DNA of 64,000 nt from Variibacter sp. (lineage in GTDB: Bacteria > Pseudomonadota > Alphaproteobacteria > Rhizobiales > Xanthobacteraceae). The number at the start of each line of letters is the position of its first letter. The stretch's first letter is position 1. The notes below the pieces were generated by a model that did no database searches, had not been told where the DNA came from, and worked only from the letters and a program-made list of their open reading frames with translations. The stretch is from the NCBI GenBank assembly GCA_019689555.1, contig JADGHE010000007.1:1-64000 (forward strand), given 5' to 3'. The translations under genes and the position numbers were made by a program. Below are positions 43,788-53,412 of the stretch, in pieces.

Positions 43788-44920
43788 ATCGCCATGTCCT
43801 GCAGCGGCTGTACGGTCGGCGGTTGCGGCGCGGGCGGCCGCCGCAGCGCGGCGACGATGCGCAGCAGTTCGATTACGCGGTGCGCGCAGCCATGGCGCGC
43901 CCGGATGGCCTGCAGCCCGCGCCGCGCCTGCTCCGCGGCGAAGGCGCGGTCGCGCAGGAGCCGCGCGACGCCGTCCGTCATTGCGTCCGCATGCGCGGCC
44001 GCGAGATAGCTGCCCGGCGGAAACAAGCCCTCCGTGTCGCTCCACGGCGCGCTCACCAGCGGGATGCCGCAGGCCAGCGCCTCGAACATGCGGATCGTGG
44101 GAATGCCGGGAAGCGCCGTGGCGTAAGGGCGCCGCGGGATGTGAACGGTCACCCGCGCCCGGGCGAAGGCCGCGGGCACGCGATGGTTCGGCACCCATCC
44201 GGCATGAACGATGCCGTGGCCGGCGAGGCGGTCGCGAAGGCTCTGCGGATAGCGCACGCCGTGCACGCACGCGCCGATGCCCAGGCGGGACACCGGCTCG
44301 ATCAGGAAGTGCTGCAGCTCGCGATCGCGCTCGCCGTCGCCCCAGTTGCCGATCCAGACGAGATCGACGTCCTTCTCGGCCGCGCGCGGGCGGAACAAGG
44401 CGGTGTCGGCCGCCTCGTGCCAGGTGAAGGCGCGCCTTCCCCAGCCCAGGGCGAGATAGATTTGGCGCAAGACCTCGCCGAAGGCGAGAACGCCGTCATA
44501 GTCCTCCAGGTCGCAGGCGGCGATGTCGTCGGGCGCGCTGACGGCGCGATGATGCGTGTCGTGAAAGAGGAGCACGAAGCGGCCGGATCGCGCGCGCACG
44601 CGCCCGATGCGGCGGACGAGATCGGGCTCCGTCCATTCGTGCACGAGCACGATGTCGGCCCCGTCCAGCGCACGGTCGAGGTCGAGAGATGCAGGACGGT
44701 ACGTGACCAGCTCGACGCCCGGGACGACACGCGCGCCCTGCGCAAGGGCCGCGAAGCCCTGCTCACGGACGAGCTCGGTGCGGCTCCACCCGTCCTTGGC
44801 CTCGTAGACCGCAACCGCATGGCCGAGCCGGATCAGCTCGCGCGCGATCCCGCGGAGGAAATGCACGTTTCCGTGGTTCCAGCAGGAGACGAAGGAATGG
44901 CAGAAGAGAACGATTTTCAT
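43784..44920 (-). CDS. Glycosyltransferase, GT-B fold (3)
   Basis: 378 residues. MKIVLFCHSFVSCWNHGNVH, VYEAKDGWSRTELVREQGFA, VLLFHDTHHRAVSAPDD, AFTWHEAADTALFRP, DLVWIGNWGDGERDRELQHF, TIRMFEALACGIPLVSAPWS. Related to the CgeB group but with its own N-terminal acceptor region. ATG 44920, within the 4-bp-overlap block. Donor and acceptor unknown. Confidence 0.87.
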   Translation of the reverse strand: MKIVLFCHSFVSCWNHGNVHFLRGIARELIRLGHAVAVYEAKDGWSRTELVREQGFAALAQGARVVPGVELVTYRPASLDLDRALDGADIVLVHEWTEPDLVRRIGRVRARSGRFVLLFHDTHHRAVSAPDDIAACDLEDYDGVLAFGEVLRQIYLALGWGRRAFTWHEAADTALFRPRAAEKDVDLVWIGNWGDGERDRELQHFLIEPVSRLGIGACVHGVRYPQSLRDRLAGHGIVHAGWVPNHRVPAAFARARVTVHIPRRPYATALPGIPTIRMFEALACGIPLVSAPWSDTEGLFPPGSYLAAAHADAMTDGVARLLRDRAFAAEQARRGLQAIRARHGCAHRVIELLRIVAALRRPPAPQPPTVQPLQDMAI

Positions 44921-46038
44921 GCCGGCGCTCCCGTCCTTGCGGAAGCGCGCGGCGCCGACCTTGCGGCGTCCGCCAGCGCGCCGTAGGCGGCGCAATAGCC
45001 GTCGACCATCGCCGCGAGCGTGTAGCGCGCGGCGCGCCGCCGCGCCCTCGCCCGGAGATCGTTGCGCCGGCGATCATCGGCGCACAGCGCGATCAGCGCG
45101 TCGCGCAGGCCCGCCGAGTCCCTGCCGTCGACGAAGACTGCCGCGCCGGCCCACAGCTCGCGCAGGACCGGAATATCGGACAGGACGAGCGCAGAGCCCG
45201 CCGCCGCCGCTTCCAGCACCGCAAGACCGAACGGTTCGTAGAGCGCCGGCGCGACGAAGATTTCCGCCCGCGCCATCAGGTCCATGAGGGTCTCGTGCGG
45301 CAGCTCTTCCGTGAGCCGCAGATTCGCGCTCGGCGCGATCCGCCCGTCCTTCGCGCCGGCGAGCACCACCGGCCACGGCAGGCTCGCGGCGACGGACGCC
45401 AGGGCCTGCGCGTTCTTGGCTTCGTCCCACAGCCGGCCCGCCGCGAGGATGAACGGCTCCTTCGGGCGCCGTGCGCGCACCGGCGCCACGCCATTGTGGA
45501 CGACCAGGCCTGCGGTCGCCGGGCGGTACGTCGCGGCCATGCTGTCGCGGAAGCAGGCGCTCGGCGCGGCCCAGAGGTCGGCCGCGCACAGACCGCGCCG
45601 GACATTGGCGCGGTAGGTCCGCCACCGGTCCTCGTCGGGCTCGCCGCCGCGGCAGGCGCGCCACCATGTCCAGACGCAGGAATGGGCGACGACGAGAACC
45701 GGTGCGCGCCATTCGGCCGCCGCCTCGCGGTAGCTGTTGAGGTGAACGATGTCCGGTCTCACCTGAGCTTCGAGCCGGGCGAGCCCCGCGCGCGCCCGCG
45801 CGAAATCAACTCCCGCAGGATCCATCCACTCGAGCGCGAAGTCGGTGACGACGAGCCTCACTCCGGGCCGGCCGCGCAACGCCTCGCACTGCCACGGGCG
45901 CGGCGGCGGGCCGAGCGTCGCCAGCGTGACACTGTGGCCACGCTCGGCGAGTCCGGCCGCGACACTCGCGGCGTAGCTCCACACGCCGCCCACGGCGTCG
46001 GCGGTCACGAGAATGTTGAGATGCCGTCGTCGCGTCAT
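44917..46038 (-). CDS. Glycosyltransferase family 4
   Basis: 373 residues, GT4. N-terminal acceptor loop NILVTADAVGGVWSYAASVA, PDIVHLNSYREAAAEWRAPV, PFILAAGRLWDEAKNAQALA, and the EX7E-type donor site YEPFGLAVLEAAAAGSALVL. Retaining transferase using a nucleotide sugar, cytosolic. Overlaps its neighbours by 4 bp. GTG-like or other starts were not needed: ATG 46038 coincides with the radical SAM stop. Confidence 0.92.
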   Translation of the reverse strand: MTRRRHLNILVTADAVGGVWSYAASVAAGLAERGHSVTLATLGPPPRPWQCEALRGRPGVRLVVTDFALEWMDPAGVDFARARAGLARLEAQVRPDIVHLNSYREAAAEWRAPVLVVAHSCVWTWWRACRGGEPDEDRWRTYRANVRRGLCAADLWAAPSACFRDSMAATYRPATAGLVVHNGVAPVRARRPKEPFILAAGRLWDEAKNAQALASVAASLPWPVVLAGAKDGRIAPSANLRLTEELPHETLMDLMARAEIFVAPALYEPFGLAVLEAAAAGSALVLSDIPVLRELWAGAAVFVDGRDSAGLRDALIALCADDRRRNDLRARARRRAARYTLAAMVDGYCAAYGALADAARSAPRASARTGAPA

Positions 46039-47321
46039 CCTGGCGCTCTCAACTCAAGCTCGCGCAGAGGCCGCGGCTCGCGCCCCTGCACGTCGCTGAA
46101 CGTGGCGAACTGTTCGAGGTAATAGGCGTGCGCGCGCTCCCAGGCGTCGTCGTCCGGCACGCCCCAGAGCCTGCGGTAGTCCGGCGAGCCGGGATAGGGA
46201 AACAGCGGAACGGGATCGTTGGCCCAAACGCCGGCTTCGCGCATCCGCTCGCGCCAGCGCTGCACCTCCTCCTCGTCGTCGTGCGGCATCTCGATGAGGT
46301 TGGCCTGTACGAACGGAACGTGGCGCTTCGCCTCGATCAGACGCTCCGCAAGCTGGTCCGTCGTTATCCTGCAGCGCTTGTCGAGCGCCGCGCGCCCGTG
46401 CTCCGTCAGGCTCTCGACGCCGGCTTCGACCGAGACGCAGCCCGCCCGACCGAGCAGCGCCAGCATCTCGGGCCTCCACAGGTCTATGCGCGTCTGGACG
46501 CCGAATTTGAGGCCCTGGCGCACGAGACCGCGCAGCAGCTCCTCGTCGGGCAAGAAGATCTCGTCGATGAAGTAGACGTACTCGGCGCCGGCTTTCCGCA
46601 GCCCTTCGACCTCGCGAAGGACTTCGCCCACGGCGCGCCTGCGGTAGCGATTGCGGAAATTCTCCTTGGCGCAGAAGGTGCAGCTGTAGGGACAGCCGCG
46701 CGACGCTTCCACCTCGGCGCCGGGCCCGATCGGCTCCGCGTCGAAACGATGATGGTGATGGCGGTGCCGCGCGATCGTCGCCCGCGGCCAGCTCAGCGCC
46801 GGCTGATCGACAAACCGCGCCGCAAGAGGGCCGCCGTTCACGCGGATCGCGCTTCCTTCCCGGTGGCACGTGCCGGGCAGGCCGGCGTCGGCCCCGCCGG
46901 CGAGGCGCGCCAATGTCTCCTCGCACTCGCCCATCACCACGATGTCGACGCCGAGCTTGCGCAGCGCCGCCCGCGGCGTCGTCGACCCGTGCGGCCCGAC
47001 CGCGACCAGAAGCGGAACGACGTCCCGGATCGCCGCGCAAATCTCCTGCGGAGCGCGCAGCTCCGGCGGGGCACAGCGCCAGAACAGATAGGTGGGCGCG
47101 GTGGTGACGACCGCCATGTCCGCCGCGAAGGCGCAAAGCTCAGCGGCGATGTCCGAAAGGGACAGATCGAACAAATGCGCGTCGATGAGAGCCACGGCGT
47201 GGCCTTCGCGCTCGAGAATCCTGCGCGCAAGGCCGAATTCGAGCGGCAAATGCGGCGCGCGGCAGCCGAAATAGACGCTGCCGTCGAAACGCCAGTTCGG
47301 GTTGACGAGGGCCACCCTCAT
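46035..47321 (-). CDS. B12-binding radical SAM protein (TIGR04295-like)
   Basis: 428 residues. The N-terminal cobalamin-binding-like domain (1-150: VALIDAHLFDLSLSDIAAEL; VPLLVAVGPHGSTTPRAALR) is followed by a radical SAM domain with CxxxCxxC at C210, C214, C217 (EASRGCPYSCTFCAKENF). The B12 domain lacks an obvious DxHxxG motif. The closest family I recall is TIGR04295, radical SAM proteins tied to oligosaccharide clusters. Likely carries out methylation, epimerisation or another radical step on the glycan or its precursor; the exact reaction is unknown. An unusual His run (RHRHHHHRF, about 185-193) precedes the Cys motif. Confidence 0.88.
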   Translation of the reverse strand: MRVALVNPNWRFDGSVYFGCRAPHLPLEFGLARRILEREGHAVALIDAHLFDLSLSDIAAELCAFAADMAVVTTAPTYLFWRCAPPELRAPQEICAAIRDVVPLLVAVGPHGSTTPRAALRKLGVDIVVMGECEETLARLAGGADAGLPGTCHREGSAIRVNGGPLAARFVDQPALSWPRATIARHRHHHHRFDAEPIGPGAEVEASRGCPYSCTFCAKENFRNRYRRRAVGEVLREVEGLRKAGAEYVYFIDEIFLPDEELLRGLVRQGLKFGVQTRIDLWRPEMLALLGRAGCVSVEAGVESLTEHGRAALDKRCRITTDQLAERLIEAKRHVPFVQANLIEMPHDDEEEVQRWRERMREAGVWANDPVPLFPYPGSPDYRRLWGVPDDDAWERAHAYYLEQFATFSDVQGREPRPLRELELRAPG

Positions 47322-48406
47322 GCGTGGACCTCCTGCGCCGGAGGCGCCGGCCTCGCCACGGCGGCGGCAAGCCACCCGTACAGCGCCCGCATCCCCTCCC
47401 CCGGCGCCGTCCGCGGCCGCCAGCCGAGCGCCGCGGCGAATGCCCGGGTGTCGGACACGTACCAGGGCTGATCGCCCGGGCGCGCGGGTGCCAAGCGCAC
47501 GACCGGCGCGGCGCCGTGGATCGCGGCCAGCATGTCGATCGCCTCGAGGAGACTGACGGTGTTGGCGGGCCCGCCGCCGAGATTGAAGACGCGGCCCGCG
47601 ACGGCGTCGATGCGCTCCAGCGCCGCGAGCCATGCCGCAACCGCGTCGTCGACGAACAGAACGTCGCGCACCTGCCGTCCCGGCCCGTAGATGGTGATGG
47701 GCTCGCCGCGCAACGTCTTGAGGGCGAAGTGCGCGAGCCACCCCTGATCCTCGTTGCCGAACTGGCGCGGGCCATAGACGCAGCTCATGCGCAAGACCGC
47801 CGTGCGCAGCCCGAACACGCGCGCATAGTCGCGCACATACTGGTCGGCGGCGCCTTTGGAACAGCCGTAGGGGCTGTGAAAATCAAGCGGGGTGTCCTCG
47901 CTCACGCCGTGCGCATAGCCCGCGCCGACCGGCGCGCAGCGCTTGCCGGCCGCCTTCACGTCGCCTGCGCCGAACAGCCGACCGTAAACCTTGTTGGTCG
48001 AGGCAAAGAGGACCGGACTCTGCGGATTGAGCCTGCGCACCGCCTCGAGCAGAACGACGGCGCCGCCGGCATTGATCGCGAAATCTTGCGCGGGGTCTTC
48101 GAGGCTCGTCGTGACGGCGACCTGCGCCGCAAGGTGCAGCACCGCGCGCGCGGACGCGACCGCCGCGCGCACGGCCCTTTCGTCGCGCATGTCCGCGCGC
48201 CGGAACTCGATTGCGGCAGGATGCAGCGCCTTGAGCCAGCGCGCGTTCCGCTCGGCGCCGGGTCGCGCGAGCGAATCGAGCACGAGCACGCGCTCGCCGC
48301 GCGCCGCAAGCGCGTGCACGAGGTTGCAGCCGATGAAGCCGCAGCCGCCCGTCACCAGGACGGGGCGAGTGGTTGGGCGCACGGGCGCGCGGCTCACGAC
48401 CTTCAT
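47318..48406 (-). CDS. NAD-dependent sugar epimerase/dehydratase (CDP-paratose 2-epimerase-like)
   Basis: 362 residues, extended SDR. VTGGCGFIGCNLVHALAARG, LDSLARPGAERNARWLKAL (as in CDP-tyvelose/paratose epimerase N-termini), VLHLAAQVAVTTSLEDPAQD, FASTNKVYG, DFHSPYGCSKGAADQYVRDY (Tyr-Lys), VYGPRQFGNEDQGW. Acts on a nucleotide sugar, most like a 2-epimerase of dideoxyhexoses, though the substrate could differ. ATG 48406, 4-bp overlaps on both sides. Confidence 0.88.
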   Translation of the reverse strand: MKVVSRAPVRPTTRPVLVTGGCGFIGCNLVHALAARGERVLVLDSLARPGAERNARWLKALHPAAIEFRRADMRDERAVRAAVASARAVLHLAAQVAVTTSLEDPAQDFAINAGGAVVLLEAVRRLNPQSPVLFASTNKVYGRLFGAGDVKAAGKRCAPVGAGYAHGVSEDTPLDFHSPYGCSKGAADQYVRDYARVFGLRTAVLRMSCVYGPRQFGNEDQGWLAHFALKTLRGEPITIYGPGRQVRDVLFVDDAVAAWLAALERIDAVAGRVFNLGGGPANTVSLLEAIDMLAAIHGAAPVVRLAPARPGDQPWYVSDTRAFAAALGWRPRTAPGEGMRALYGWLAAAVARPAPPAQEVHA

Positions 48407-49515
48407 GCGACGAGCCCCCTCGCCTCCAGCTCCGCGGTCGCGCGCTCCACGCGGTCCTCCGCGACTTGTTCGCAAAGCCATTCGGCCAGCTCCGCGAGCC
48501 CGGCCTCGAACGCGATCTGCGGCGCAAAGCCGAGCATCTCGCGCGCACTACCGATGTCCGCGAAGCAGTGACGAATGTCTCCGGCGCGGTACTTGCCGAG
48601 CACGTGCGGCGCGATGCGCCCGCGCCCGAGCACGCGCGCCAGATCCTCCGCCACGGAGCGGCCCGTACGGCTGACGCCGGATCCGATGTTGAACACCCGC
48701 CCTGCGGTTCGCTCGCTTTCGAGCGCGAGCCGGCAGGCGCGCGCGACGTCGCGCACGTGCACGAAGTCGCGGCGCTGGTTGCCGTCCTCGAACAGCAGCG
48801 GCGGACGATCATGCAGCAGGCGTGCGGCGAAGATGGCAAGGACGCCCGTGTAGGGATTCGAGAGCGCCTGCCGCGGGCCGTAGACGTTGAAGAAGCGCAG
48901 GGCGCAGGTCGCGATGCCGTAGGCCTGTCCCGCGATCAGGCACAGGCGCTCCTGCGCGTACTTGTTCAGGGCATAGACGGAGCTGAGCGAGGGCCGCTTG
49001 CCTTCCGGCGTCGGCGCCGGCGTGAGGGGCATGCCGTCGTCGTCCTGCAGCTCCCATGCGCCGCGACGCAGCTGCGCGCGCGAGCGCTCCGGCGGCGCCA
49101 TGAGCGCGCCGTCGGCGCGCCGCGCGAGCCCCTCGCCGTAGATGCTCATGGACGAGGCGCATACGAGCCGTTCCACCGGGCGACGCGCAAGCTGCTCCAG
49201 CAGCACGGCCGTTCCGATCTCGTTCGTGCGCGTGTACGCCACGATCTCGTACATGCTCTGCCCGACGCCGACCGCCGCGGCCAGATGAACGACGGCGTCC
49301 ATGCCGTGCAACGCGCGCCTCACCGCATCGGCGTCGCAGATGTCGCCGACGATCAATTCCGCCTCGGTTGAAAGATAACTCGGCCGCGCGGCGGCGCGAT
49401 GAACCTGCGGCGAGAGATTGTCGAGGATGCGGACGTTGCAGCCATGACACAGAAGAAGATCGGCGATGTGGGAACCGATAAATCCTGCGCCTCCGGTGAT
49501 CAGGACGTTTCGCAT
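48403..49515 (-). CDS. NAD-dependent sugar epimerase/dehydratase (GalE/RmlB-like)
   Basis: 370 residues, extended [74 protein letters not shown] (YxxxK), LRFFNVYGPRQALSNPYTGV, NIGSGVSRTGRSVAEDL. Probably a 4-epimerase or 4,6-dehydratase of a UDP/dTDP sugar. First gene of the 4-bp-overlap block reaching to 41584; 156 bp separate it from deoB. Confidence 0.88.
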   Translation of the reverse strand: MRNVLITGGAGFIGSHIADLLLCHGCNVRILDNLSPQVHRAAARPSYLSTEAELIVGDICDADAVRRALHGMDAVVHLAAAVGVGQSMYEIVAYTRTNEIGTAVLLEQLARRPVERLVCASSMSIYGEGLARRADGALMAPPERSRAQLRRGAWELQDDDGMPLTPAPTPEGKRPSLSSVYALNKYAQERLCLIAGQAYGIATCALRFFNVYGPRQALSNPYTGVLAIFAARLLHDRPPLLFEDGNQRRDFVHVRDVARACRLALESERTAGRVFNIGSGVSRTGRSVAEDLARVLGRGRIAPHVLGKYRAGDIRHCFADIGSAREMLGFAPQIAFEAGLAELAEWLCEQVAEDRVERATAELEARGLVA

Positions 49516-49671
49516 CGGAATTCCTCACGACTGCAAGCACAAACGCGGGGTCGAAAACGTTTGTTCCTTGATGCACGAGCGCGATGGTTTTGCCGGTCGG
49601 CTGCCCGACCGTGCCCTTCGTCGGCGAAAGGTGGGTGAAGGGGACGCTGCGTCGGCGGGGCGACAGACGCG

Positions 49672-50886
49672 TCAGAAGGGTGTCCCGGCGCCCGGAGGCT
49701 CGAGGGACAGGTGCTCCGCGACCGCGGCGGCGACGTCCGCAAAGCTCGCGCGCCGGCCGATCGAGCCGCGCCGGCCGCGCCCGCCCACGACGAGGATGGG
49801 CACCTGCTCCCGCGTATGGTCGGTGCCGCCCCATGTGGGGTCGCAGCCGTGGTCGGCGGTGACGATCAGAAGGTCGTCGGGCTCGAGCCGCGCGAGCAGT
49901 TCCGGCAGCCGCGCGTCGAAATGCTCGAGCGCGGCCGCATAGCCGGCGGGGTCGCGCCGGTGACCGTAGAGGCTGTCGAAATCGAGGAAATTCGCAAACA
50001 ACAGACCGCCGTCCTCGAGCTTTGCCAATCCGCCGCAGGTGGCGTCGAACAACGCGTCGTTGCCGTTCGCCTTCAGGCTCGTTCCCGTGCCTGAATGCGC
50101 GAAGATGTCGGCGACTTTGCCGACGGAGATCACGGACCGCCCGGCCTCCGTTGCGCGAGCAAGAATCGTCGGGGCGGGCGGCGGCACCGAGTAGTCGCGC
50201 CGGTTGCCGGTTCGGGTAAAGTCGTCTCTCGCCGTTCCGACGAAGGGGCGGGCGATTACGCGTCCGATCCTCAGCGGATCGACGAGCTTTCGCGCGATCG
50301 CACAAACCTCGTAGAGGCGTGCAAGCCCGAAGGTCTCCTCGTGCGCGGCGATCTGAAACACGCTGTCCGCGGACGTATAGCAGATCGGCTTGCCGGTGCG
50401 CATGTGCTCCTCCCCGAAGAGGCGGATGATCTCGGTTCCCGACGCGTGGCAATCACCGAGAATGCCGGGAAGATCGGCAGCGCGGCAGAGCGCCGCGACG
50501 AGATCGGGCGGGAAGCACGGCGTCGTGCGCGGAAACAAGCCCCAGGCGAACGCGACCGGCACGCCGCCGATCTCCCAGTGGCCCGAGGGCGTGTCCTTGC
50601 CTGCGGACACCTCCTTGGCGCAGCCGTACCGGGCATCCGGCTCGACGGGTCCTTCGAGGCCCGGCGGCACCCGGCCGGTCGCAAGCCGGCACGCTTCGCC
50701 GAGCCCGAGACGTGTCAGCGTCGGCAGGCGCAGCGGACCCGCGCGCCCGCTTGAATCGGCGCGGCCTCTCCGGCACAGGTCGGCGAGGTGCCCGACCGTA
50801 TCGGCACCCTCGTCGCCATAGGCGCGCGCGTCCGGCGCCCCGCCTATGCCGACGGAATCGAGAACGAGAATCAGGGCGCGCGGCAT
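49672..50886 (-). CDS. deoB: Phosphopentomutase
   Basis: 404 residues. Alkaline-phosphatase-superfamily mutase interconverting (deoxy)ribose-1-P and -5-[21 protein letters not shown] (metal Asp), [13 protein letters not shown] with phospho-Thr T99, [59 protein letters not shown] (second metal site). Length fits. It sits between sugar-biosynthetic genes rather than with nucleoside genes, 20 bp after the glycoside hydrolase gene, so it may supply pentose-1-phosphate to the locus (inference). Confidence 0.95.
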   Translation of the reverse strand: MPRALILVLDSVGIGGAPDARAYGDEGADTVGHLADLCRRGRADSSGRAGPLRLPTLTRLGLGEACRLATGRVPPGLEGPVEPDARYGCAKEVSAGKDTPSGHWEIGGVPVAFAWGLFPRTTPCFPPDLVAALCRAADLPGILGDCHASGTEIIRLFGEEHMRTGKPICYTSADSVFQIAAHEETFGLARLYEVCAIARKLVDPLRIGRVIARPFVGTARDDFTRTGNRRDYSVPPPAPTILARATEAGRSVISVGKVADIFAHSGTGTSLKANGNDALFDATCGGLAKLEDGGLLFANFLDFDSLYGHRRDPAGYAAALEHFDARLPELLARLEPDDLLIVTADHGCDPTWGGTDHTREQVPILVVGGRGRRGSIGRRASFADVAAAVAEHLSLEPPGAGTPF

Positions 50887-50906
50887 CGGAACGATCCTTC
50901 GCGCCC

Positions 50907-51836
50907 TTATACCACCGCCGCGAGCCTCGGTTGCGCCGCCTGCGCCGCCGCAGGCGCGTAGCGGGCGACCATCGCCGCACAGAACGCGGCGAATTCGTCC
51001 GCCACCAGCGGAGGACTGGTGTGGTGGGCCGCGATGCCGCGGTGCTCCGGCGTGAAGCAGAACGTCACCGTGACGTCGAAGTCCGCAAGCGCCGCCATCT
51101 GCCGGTCGAACCATTCCCGCGCGTTCGGGCGGAAGCTGTCCGCCCAGGACAAGCCGGTGCGCAGATGTCTCACGCCAAGATGCTTCAGGTGACCCACGGC
51201 TGCATCGAGCCGATGATCCGCGAAATGGAACCATTGGCAAATGCCGAGGTCCGGCGTGTAGCGCCGGAAGCGCCGGAACGCGGGCTTGGGGGCGCCGTCC
51301 TCGCGCATGAGCCCCATATAGAAGTGCCGGTAGTACGACGAGCCTTCCGCCTCCCGGTGCCGCGTCGTCGCGGGCCAGGCGCGCGGCAGATCATAGAGGC
51401 TGTACCAGTGAATGCGGTCCGCGCGGCCGATCAGCAGTTCGGCCGTGCGTTCGAGACCCCAGGCCTGCACCTCCTCGGCCCCGAAGCTCGAGACGCCGAC
51501 CTCGGTGACCCAGACGGGCAGGTTCGTGACCGCGCGGATTTCATCGAGCTTCGCCGGCCATTCGTGGACGGACCACAAATTCCAATCGAGCGGAAAGCCG
51601 TGCACGGCGATCGCGTCCACATGCTCCAGCACGCCCTTGCCCGCCATGTTCCGGATGAAGGCGGGGTCGATGGGCGAGATGCCGCCCAGCACGCGCGTAA
51701 TGCGCGGATTTGCCTGCCGAATGGCCTTCCCGGCGGCGATCGCCGTCTGCGCGAACAGCGACCAGTCGGGATCGATCTCCGGGTCCCAGTGCGACTTGTT
51801 GTTGGGTTCGTTCCAAATCATCGCGGCTTCGATCAT
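50907..51836 (-). CDS. TIM-barrel glycoside hydrolase-like protein, apparently circularly permuted
   Basis: 309 residues. The acid/base motif [13 protein letters not shown] lies at the very N-terminus (E10) and the nucleophile motif [11 protein letters not shown] follows (E112), as on strands 4 and 7 of clan-A glycosidases. Strands 1-3, which normally precede WNEP, are absent from the front. Instead the C-terminal 115 residues (about 194-309) read like that missing part: [50 protein letters not shown], and [16 protein letters not shown], the segment that usually leads into the acid/base strand. ATG 51836 overlaps the methyltransferase stop by 4 bp, so no N-terminus is hidden upstream. Substrate unknown; it may trim or transglycosylate the product. 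Confidence 0.72.
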   Translation of the reverse strand: MIEAAMIWNEPNNKSHWDPEIDPDWSLFAQTAIAAGKAIRQANPRITRVLGGISPIDPAFIRNMAGKGVLEHVDAIAVHGFPLDWNLWSVHEWPAKLDEIRAVTNLPVWVTEVGVSSFGAEEVQAWGLERTAELLIGRADRIHWYSLYDLPRAWPATTRHREAEGSSYYRHFYMGLMREDGAPKPAFRRFRRYTPDLGICQWFHFADHRLDAAVGHLKHLGVRHLRTGLSWADSFRPNAREWFDRQMAALADFDVTVTFCFTPEHRGIAAHHTSPPLVADEFAAFCAAMVARYAPAAAQAAQPRLAAVV

Positions 51837-52597
51837 GGAACAGGCCCTCGCGCCGGATAGACGGCGGCATCCCGAACCGGCGCGTCCACGCGCCGGCAGA
51901 CATAGACTTCATCCTCGGGATGATCGGTGATCGCGAAGCCGGCGCTGCGCAGCATGGCCTCGACGCAGGCGCGGTTCGGGATCCACCAGTTGGTCGGATC
52001 CTTGGCATAGCGCTGCTCCACGAAGTGAAGCCTGGGATAACCCGGCTGCTCGAAAGGCGCGCTCGCCGTGAATTCGTAATCGCCGGCCACCGTTGCGATC
52101 TCCCGACTGCCGCGCAACATCGATTGGAACACTAAAAGGTCGCTCGCGACATGGCGATGGATGAGGTCGAGCGCAAGCAGCGGATGGCGCAGGTGGTACA
52201 CCACGCCCATGAACAGCACGATGTCGAACCGCTCGCCGAGCGCCGCCACGTCGTACACCGAAAGACGCCGCAGCTCGATCGAAACGTCGTGGATCTCGGC
52301 AGCGAAGGCGGCCTGGGCCAGATATTCGGGATCGGAGTCGATGCCGACAACGCGCTGAGCGCCGCGGCGCTTCATTTCGAGCGCGTAGAAGCCCGCATTG
52401 CAACCGATGTCGAGAACGCTTCTCCCGGCGAGATCCCTGGGAAGGGCATGCGCGAAGGCCCGCCACTTGGCGGCGGGGTAGTCGCCGAGGAAATGATCGG
52501 GCGCCGTCTTCACCCCGTCGAGATCGATGTTGTGGAACCATGGCCCGAGCGACTCGACACGACGACGGATTTCTTCCCGCGAAAGAGAGACGGTCAC
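51833..52597 (-). CDS. SAM-dependent methyltransferase, CmoB-like (TIGR04290-like)
   Basis: 254 residues, class I Rossmann methyltransferase. RRRVESLGPWFHNIDLDGVK, DHFLGDYPAAKWRAF, motif I VLDIGCNAGFYALEMKRRGA, VGIDSDPEYLAQA, LFMGVVYHLRHPLLALDLI, NRACVEAMLRSAGF. The layout is that of CmoB/DUF1698, but in a sugar locus it fits TIGR04290 (Rta_06860 family, as I recall), proposed to modify an oligosaccharide rather than tRNA. 4-bp overlaps with both neighbours. Confidence 0.88.
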   Translation of the reverse strand: MTVSLSREEIRRRVESLGPWFHNIDLDGVKTAPDHFLGDYPAAKWRAFAHALPRDLAGRSVLDIGCNAGFYALEMKRRGAQRVVGIDSDPEYLAQAAFAAEIHDVSIELRRLSVYDVAALGERFDIVLFMGVVYHLRHPLLALDLIHRHVASDLLVFQSMLRGSREIATVAGDYEFTASAPFEQPGYPRLHFVEQRYAKDPTNWWIPNRACVEAMLRSAGFAITDHPEDEVYVCRRVDAPVRDAAVYPARGPVP

Positions 52598-53412
52598 GCG
52601 AGCGCCTCCCCCCGGCCTGACGCGAGGCTGCGGCCGCCGCGCGACGAAGGATGGCTTCCGCGCGGGACCGCGCCTTGGCCGTCAGGTTCCCCTGCCGCGG
52701 CCAAAAGATCGAGCGCCGCGCGATAGCCGTCCAGGGTGCCGACATCGACATAAGCGCAGCCGGCCTTGACGCCGATGGCGGTCCCGCCCGCGGCGAGATA
52801 GCCGTTGACGAGCGTGCCGACATATTCGTCCTCGCCGTTGCGGTCGCGCCAGTGGCGTTCGAGGTCGCGCAGCACGCGCGCCGGCATCTTGAAGGCGCCC
52901 CAGATCCAGCGGGAGGCGGCGTCCTGGCGCTTCACCTGAATCTCCCGCACGCGGCCCGCCTCGTCCAACACCACGGCGTCGAAGAGCTGCGGCCGCTCGA
53001 CCGGGAAAAGCAGGAAGGAGAGCGTATCGTCCGGCAGAGCGCGCAAGGCATCCGCCGGGAACCAGATCGTATCGGGCAACCCGACCAGCACGCTGTCGCC
53101 GTCCGTCACGAAGGGCGCGGCGCGGAAGATCGCGTCGCACAGCCCTCTCGGCTGCGGCTGGATGACGTAGCTGATGGGCGTCGCCCCGTAGCCGCCGCGA
53201 TAATAGTTGACGATGTCCCACTTGCCGGGAGAGACGACGAAGCAAAGGCGCTTCGCGCCGCCCACGATCATCCGTTCGACGAGATATTCGCTCACGGCGC
53301 GGGGCGTTTCGGCGCCGCCGTCAACGCGCGTTCCAACCGGCAACAGCTCCTTCGAGAAACCGAGCGGCTGTATGCGCGTGCCGCGGCCGGCCGCCGGGAT
53401 GATGCCCCACAT
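52594..53412 (-). CDS. Sugar-1-phosphate nucleotidylyltransferase
   Basis: 272 residues. Pyrophosphorylase motif IIPAAGRGTRIQPLGFSKEL, LPVGTRVDGG, QPQPRGLCDAIFRAAPF, VGLPDTIWF (metal Asp), VKRQDAASRWIWGAF, YVDVGTLDGYRAAL. RmlA/GalU-type enzyme that activates a sugar-1-P (or possibly inositol-P, given the neighbouring ino1) with an NTP. The last 30 or so residues are a basic low-complexity tail. Starts one base after the stop of the upstream glycosyltransferase gene. Confidence 0.88.
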   Translation of the reverse strand: MWGIIPAAGRGTRIQPLGFSKELLPVGTRVDGGAETPRAVSEYLVERMIVGGAKRLCFVVSPGKWDIVNYYRGGYGATPISYVIQPQPRGLCDAIFRAAPFVTDGDSVLVGLPDTIWFPADALRALPDDTLSFLLFPVERPQLFDAVVLDEAGRVREIQVKRQDAASRWIWGAFKMPARVLRDLERHWRDRNGEDEYVGTLVNGYLAAGGTAIGVKAGCAYVDVGTLDGYRAALDLLAAAGEPDGQGAVPRGSHPSSRGGRSLASGRGEALA

